DNA from: Tessaracoccus oleiagri
GTDB taxonomy: Bacteria; Actinomycetota; Actinomycetes; Propionibacteriales; Propionibacteriaceae
DNA: 64,000 nt
NCBI RefSeq assembly: GCF_900103275.1
Contig: NZ_FNGP01000002.1
Coordinates: forward strand, 496,001-560,000
Reading direction: 5' to 3'
Of the stretch, positions 60,136-64,000 are shown one piece after another; the stretch's first letter is position 1; each line of letters opens with the position of its first letter. Under the pieces are notes generated by a model, which worked only from the letters and a program-made list of their open reading frames with translations, had not been told where the DNA came from and made no database searches. Made by a program: the position numbers and the translations under genes.

Positions 60136-61286
60136 CGGTCCCTCCTGATGACGAATACGGTGACGTCGTCCGGGGCGGGTGCGAGGCGCGCCAGGCGCAC
60201 CGCCTCGGCGACCGCTCCGTCGGGGTCGAGGACCTTGAGCGTCTCCGCCACTTGGCCGAAGGGGTCCTGCTCGTCGAGGATGTCGAGGAGCCCGTCGCTG
60301 CAGCAGATGAGCATGTCGCCGGGGGCCAGGACCGTGCGCGTCGCCACGCGCTCCTCGGCGATGGCGGCACCCATCCCGAGGGGCAGCCCGGTGGAGCGCA
60401 GCTGCTCGAACGTGCCGTCCGCGCGCAGCACGAAGGTCAGTCCGTGTCCCGCGTCGACGAGTTCCACCGCGCCGGAGGCGGTGTCGATGTCCGCGTGGAC
60501 CGCCGTGACGAAGAGGCTGGCGTCGCCCTGCAGGCACTCCAGGAGCACGTCCGCCTCGTCGATGGCCTCGACGACGCTGCGTCCGGGTGCCGTGGCCAGG
60601 GATGCCCGGGTGAAGACCGCCGCCATGGCCGGACCGATCCCCTTGCCCATGGCGTCGGCCAGGGTGAACCGGAGCACGCCGTCCCGCAGGACCAGGTCGT
60701 ACATGTCTCCCGCGAGTCTTCCCGCGGCCTGGCTGGCTGCGGCGATCGTGTAGCCGGGCACGCGAGGCAACTCCGCGGGACGGAGCGCATGTTGCACGAG
60801 CGCTGCGTGGCCGAGTTCCTGGTCGCGGGCGAGTTCGAGCTGGACCCAGGACGCGAGGTCGCGCAGCAACGCCTGGTCGGCCTCCCCGAAGCTCCTCGGT
60901 GCGGTGTCGAGGATGCACAGGGTCCCGACGGGTTCACCGCCCGGCGCGCGCAGGGGCTGCGCGGCGTAGAACCGCAGCTTGGGATCACCGGTCACGAAGG
61001 GGTTGTCGGCGAACAGCTCGACGGCGGAGGCGTCCTCGACCACGAGCGCGGCGTCGTGACGGACGGTGTAGTCGCAGAAGGAGTCCTTCCGGGGCGCTTC
61101 GCGCCCGCCCAGACCGATCTCGGACTTCCTGAATTGCCGGTCCCTGTCGATAAGGGAGACGCTCACCATCGGGACCCCGAACATCTGCTGCGCCAGACGC
61201 GTCACGCGGTCCACGCGTTCGTCAGCAGGTGTGTCGAGGATGTTCATTGCCTCCAGCGCGGCCTGCCGGCGAGCTTCGTCGATCAA
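60132..61286 (-). CDS. GAF-PP2C (SpoIIE/RsbU-type) phosphatase
   Basis: A 384-residue protein: GAF domain (residues about 15-150, with FCDYTVRHDAALVVEDA) and a PP2C-type phosphatase domain (about 165-384) keeping GDMYD, ADAMGKGIGPAMAA, DAGHG, CCSDGLLD and DDVTV, so the metal-binding Asp residues are present. It would dephosphorylate the STAS protein in response to the GAF input. TTG 61286 is preceded by GAAGGGGAACGAG. It is first in the operon. Confidence 0.9.
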   Translation of the reverse strand: MIDEARRQAALEAMNILDTPADERVDRVTRLAQQMFGVPMVSVSLIDRDRQFRKSEIGLGGREAPRKDSFCDYTVRHDAALVVEDASAVELFADNPFVTGDPKLRFYAAQPLRAPGGEPVGTLCILDTAPRSFGEADQALLRDLASWVQLELARDQELGHAALVQHALRPAELPRVPGYTIAAASQAAGRLAGDMYDLVLRDGVLRFTLADAMGKGIGPAMAAVFTRASLATAPGRSVVEAIDEADVLLECLQGDASLFVTAVHADIDTASGAVELVDAGHGLTFVLRADGTFEQLRSTGLPLGMGAAIAEERVATRTVLAPGDMLICCSDGLLDILDEQDPFGQVAETLKVLDPDGAVAEAVRLARLAPAPDDVTVFVIRRDR

Positions 61287-61394
61287 CTCGTTCCCCTTCT
61301 TCCTGGCCGTAGCCTAGCTAGGGACGACGGAAAATAATAAGGGGCCCTACCGAATGTTGGTCAGGCTTTGCACGAGCAGCGACGGGAGCGCGTC

Positions 61395-61910
61395 ATGCCG
61401 GTTGAACTGGTGATCCTCGCCGACACCCACCTGCCCAAGCGGGCCAAGGACCTGCCGCCCGAGTTGTGGGCCGCGATCGACGACGCGGACGTCGTGGTCC
61501 ATGCCGGGGACTGGGTCGACGTCGCGCTGCTCGACCAGCTCGAGCGTCGGTCGCGACGGCTCGTCGGCGTGTACGGCAACAACGACGGGGCGGACCTCCG
61601 GGCGCGCCTGCCGGAGGTCGCGCGCGCCGAGGTCGAGGGCGTGCGGTTGGCCGTCGTCCACGAGACGGGGCAGGCGGCGGGTCGCGAGGCCCGCATGGCG
61701 GCCGCGTTCCCGGAGACGGACGTGCTCGTGTTCGGCCACAGCCACATCCCGTGGGACAAGGTGGCGCCCGGCGGGCTGCGGCTGCTGAACCCGGGATCCC
61801 CCACCGACCGCCGCCGTCAGCCGGTCGGCACGTTCATGACCGCCACGGTCGCCGACGGACGGCTCCTCGACGTCGTGCTCGTGCCGGTGGACCCCGCCTG
61901 GCGGGCCTAA
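61395..61910 (+). CDS. YfcE/MJ0936-type phosphodiesterase
   Basis: A 171-residue calcineurin-like phosphoesterase with LADTHLPK, HAGDWVD, GNNDGAD, VHETGQ and GHSHIPW. Small members of this group act on phosphodiesters such as cyclic nucleotides; the natural substrate is unknown. ATG 61395 follows GGGAGCGCGTC. It is divergent from the phosphatase-glycosyltransferase operon. Confidence 0.88.
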   Translation: MPVELVILADTHLPKRAKDLPPELWAAIDDADVVVHAGDWVDVALLDQLERRSRRLVGVYGNNDGADLRARLPEVARAEVEGVRLAVVHETGQAAGREARMAAAFPETDVLVFGHSHIPWDKVAPGGLRLLNPGSPTDRRRQPVGTFMTATVADGRLLDVVLVPVDPAWRA

Positions 61911-61943
61911 CTCAACCGTCCCGCTCCCCCCGGCGCGGTGTGC

Positions 61944-63533
61944 TCAGCGGCCGAGGTCGCGTCGCCGGAACCCGACGAAGCCCAGCACCACGAGCGCCGC
62001 GGTCACCAGCGAGATCCAGAGGAGCCCGAGTCGGCTCTCGTCGGTGGCCATGTTCGGGACGTGCCAGAACGGGCTGATGGCGAGCACCTCGTCGCGCAGT
62101 TTGAAGGTCGGGCCCAGCAGTGTGAGGACGAACGCGAGCAGCACCCCCGCCCAGGCGGCGAGAGTCACCTGCGGGCGGACCCCGACCACCAGCACGGCGA
62201 CCGCCACCACCGTCCACACGGCGGGCACCGTCGCCACCGCCTGGAGCAGCGTGTCCGTGAAGCCGACGCCGATGTCCGCGCGGCTGGCGAGCGTCGCGAC
62301 GAGCGTCCCGGCGATCACCAGGTAGGCGGCAGGCGCCGTGAACGCGAGCAGCAGGTTGCTGGCGTAGTACCGGGGCCGGGCGACGCTCGTCGCCATGACC
62401 GGCTCGACGCGTTCGGCCAGTTCCTCGGCGCGGACGCGCAGCATCACCTGGACGCCGGGGATGGCCGTGAGGATGCCGAGCAGGTTGAGCACCGTGACGA
62501 GGAATGCGCCCACCAGCTTGTCGGCCGAGGCGGCGCCCGCGGCAAGGAACTGCTGCACGGCGGAGTCGCGCGCCAGCAGGTCCTTGATCGAGGTCGTGAA
62601 GTAGCCGTAGACGAAGCCGAGCAGCACGAACGCGATCCCCCACGCGACGAGCGGCCCCCGGTTGACGCGGAGGGCGAGCGCCATGGTCGACCGGACCTTG
62701 CCGCGGGCGGGGCCCGGCCGCGGCGCGATGGCGCCCATGCCGAAGTCGCGCCGGCCCTGCAGCGCGAAGGCGGCCACCAGCAGCAGCACGGTCAGCCCGG
62801 CGGCGGGCAGCAGCGGCCACCACACGTTGTCGACGCCCGGCCGCGTCTCGGTCATCCAACCGAGCGGGTTGGCCCACACGGTCCAGTCCGGGGCGTCCAT
62901 CGAGTAGGCGAGGCCGCGCAGCAGGAACAGCACCCCGAGCGTCGCCACCGCGAACGAGCTGGACGCGCGCGCCTCCGAGCCGATCTGCGCGGTGACGGCT
63001 GCGATGCCGGCACACATCCAGCCGGTGGCGGTCATCGTCGCGCCGAGCAGCATCGACGACTCCCAGTCGCCGCCGGTGAGTCCGGTCGCCACGCCCACCA
63101 CCACCCCCAGGACCGTGGTGAGCCCGATCGTCGTCACCACGCCCGCCATCAGTCTGGCGTCCCGTCCGACGACGCCGGAGGCCAGCAGCTCCGCCTGGCC
63201 GGAGTCCTCCTGGGCGCGGGTGGCGCGGATCAGCGTGAAGATGGCGCCGAGCCCGACGAGGAAGCCGCCGAGCGCAAGGGAGCGCCATGCGTTGAAGCCG
63301 TCCGTGGTGGACAGATCGAACGCGGGACCGAAGATCAGGCCGAGCGCGGGGTTGGCACCGATGGCGACGCCGAGCGCCATCCGGTCCTGCTCCGTCGGGA
63401 AGATCTGCGGGTAGCCGAGCACCGACGAGACCGAGAGCAGCGTGGTGACCAGCACCCACGGGGCGAAGTGGCGGCCGTCGTGGCGCGCCACCGGCCGCAG
63501 CAGCGGCAGCGTGCCCGCCACCGCGCTGCTCAT
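61944..63533 (-). CDS. ABC-2 exporter permease
   Basis: A 529-residue protein with about twelve membrane segments in two similar halves (each opening with a soluble stretch, for example RHDGRHFAPWVLV and ALRVNRGPLVAWG), as in the polyketide/antibiotic exporter permeases of actinomycetes. ATG 63533 overlaps the ATPase stop (ATGA), so the pair is coupled. The substrate is unknown. Confidence 0.88.
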   Translation of the reverse strand: MSSAVAGTLPLLRPVARHDGRHFAPWVLVTTLLSVSSVLGYPQIFPTEQDRMALGVAIGANPALGLIFGPAFDLSTTDGFNAWRSLALGGFLVGLGAIFTLIRATRAQEDSGQAELLASGVVGRDARLMAGVVTTIGLTTVLGVVVGVATGLTGGDWESSMLLGATMTATGWMCAGIAAVTAQIGSEARASSSFAVATLGVLFLLRGLAYSMDAPDWTVWANPLGWMTETRPGVDNVWWPLLPAAGLTVLLLVAAFALQGRRDFGMGAIAPRPGPARGKVRSTMALALRVNRGPLVAWGIAFVLLGFVYGYFTTSIKDLLARDSAVQQFLAAGAASADKLVGAFLVTVLNLLGILTAIPGVQVMLRVRAEELAERVEPVMATSVARPRYYASNLLLAFTAPAAYLVIAGTLVATLASRADIGVGFTDTLLQAVATVPAVWTVVAVAVLVVGVRPQVTLAAWAGVLLAFVLTLLGPTFKLRDEVLAISPFWHVPNMATDESRLGLLWISLVTAALVVLGFVGFRRRDLGR

Positions 63534-64000
63534 CGCTCGCCCTCCTCGCCCTCGTACAGCCGCAGGAAGAGCGACTCCAGCGACGGCGGCTCGACGGTGA
63601 GGGCCGTCACCCCGAGCGGGAGCAACGTCTCGAGGGCGGCGCTGATGCGCGACGACTCAACGGTCGCCCACAGCCTGTTGCCGTCGATCCGCACATCCTC
63701 CAACGCGTCGAGCGACGCGTGGGCGGGGAGCGTGACGACCTCGGCGTGGATCGTCGTGCGGGTCCTGCCCCGCAGGTCAGCGAGGGTGCCCGTCTCGGCG
63801 ACGCGTCCGTCGCGAATGATCGACAACCGGTCGGCCAGGGACTCGACCTCGGCCAGGATGTGGCTGGAGAGCAGCACGCTGGAGCCGCGGCCCTTGGCCT
63901 CGACGACCACCTCCTGGAACACGTTCTCCATCAGGGGGTCGAGGCCGCTGGTGGGCTCGTCGAGGATGAGCAGCTCGGCGTCGGACGACAGGGCCGCGAC
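63530..64000 (-). CDS. ABC transporter ATP-binding protein (partial, 5-prime end outside window)
   Basis: The C-terminal 156 residues of an ABC ATPase. The Walker B and D-loop (LLILDEPTSGLDPLM) and the switch His (LLSSHILAEVESLADR) are visible, followed by a C-terminal regulatory part. The Walker A and signature motifs lie beyond the window edge. It overlaps the permease gene by four bases. Confidence 0.93.
   Translation of the reverse strand, partial: VAALSSDAELLILDEPTSGLDPLMENVFQEVVVEAKGRGSSVLLSSHILAEVESLADRLSIIRDGRVAETGTLADLRGRTRTTIHAEVVTLPAHASLDALEDVRIDGNRLWATVESSRISAALETLLPLGVTALTVEPPSLESLFLRLYEGEEGER

Overview
The window is GC-rich throughout, with GTG and TTG starts, many 4-base start/stop overlaps and short intergenic gaps. 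The gene set (DivIC and DUF501 beside ppx, an NAD-glutamate dehydrogenase of about 1600 residues, Lsr2-like domains, a PMT mannosyltransferase, a MobF relaxase) points to an actinomycete. I infer Propionibacteriales or a relative; the genus is not resolved.

Layout. 0.1-7.5 kb: an S4 RNA-binding protein, a lipoprotein, a neutral zinc metallopeptidase, a NUDIX hydrolase, a Bax-inhibitor-like membrane protein, then a divergent pair made of an ERCC4 nuclease fused to an Lsr2-type domain and a LigD-type polymerase, and a metallophosphoesterase. 7.5-31.3 kb: a housekeeping block (tRNA-Leu, ppx, DUF501, divIC, eno, mazG, a D-lactate-dehydrogenase-like flavoprotein, mfd, pth, rplY, prs, glmU). A rhamnose locus, a convergent MFS gene and a pair of Fluc/CrcB fluoride channels sit between rplY and prs. 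31.4-36.5 kb: a large secreted phosphodiester glycosidase/phosphoesterase, a fluoroacetyl-CoA-thioesterase-like protein, a small membrane protein and a DHFR-like protein. 36.5-52.4 kb: glutamate dehydrogenase, an MFS gene, an atypical tRNA-Gln, tag, a TetR regulator, the ispE-rsmA-tatD-rsmI cluster, pmt, a FAD oxidoreductase, a flavin reductase, serine deaminase and tRNA-Ala.

52.47-57.21 kb looks like a decayed integrated element next to tRNA-Ala: an AraC regulator, an amidohydrolase operon controlled by a divergent MerR regulator, and the first part of a MobF relaxase. The relaxase frame runs straight into the last 70-80 codons of an Old Yellow Enzyme gene, so one end of the element lies inside a destroyed chromosomal gene. 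57.45-61.29 kb is a tightly overlapping four-gene operon: GAF-PP2C phosphatase, cellulose-synthase-like glycosyltransferase, STAS protein and HATPase anti-sigma-type kinase. It reads as a partner-switching module built around a polysaccharide synthase. The window ends with a small phosphodiesterase and an ABC-2 exporter whose ATPase gene runs off the edge.

The strongest candidates for something new are: (1) the rhamnulokinase-aldolase fusion, which places two successive steps of rhamnose breakdown in one 821-residue protein behind a clear LacI-type promoter/operator region; (2) the partner-switch/glycosyltransferase operon; (3) the relaxase-OYE chimera and element scar; (4) a class-I-shaped tRNA with a UAA anticodon; and (5) several structured intergenic repeats, including a pair of crossing inverted repeats ahead of the lactate-dehydrogenase-like gene.
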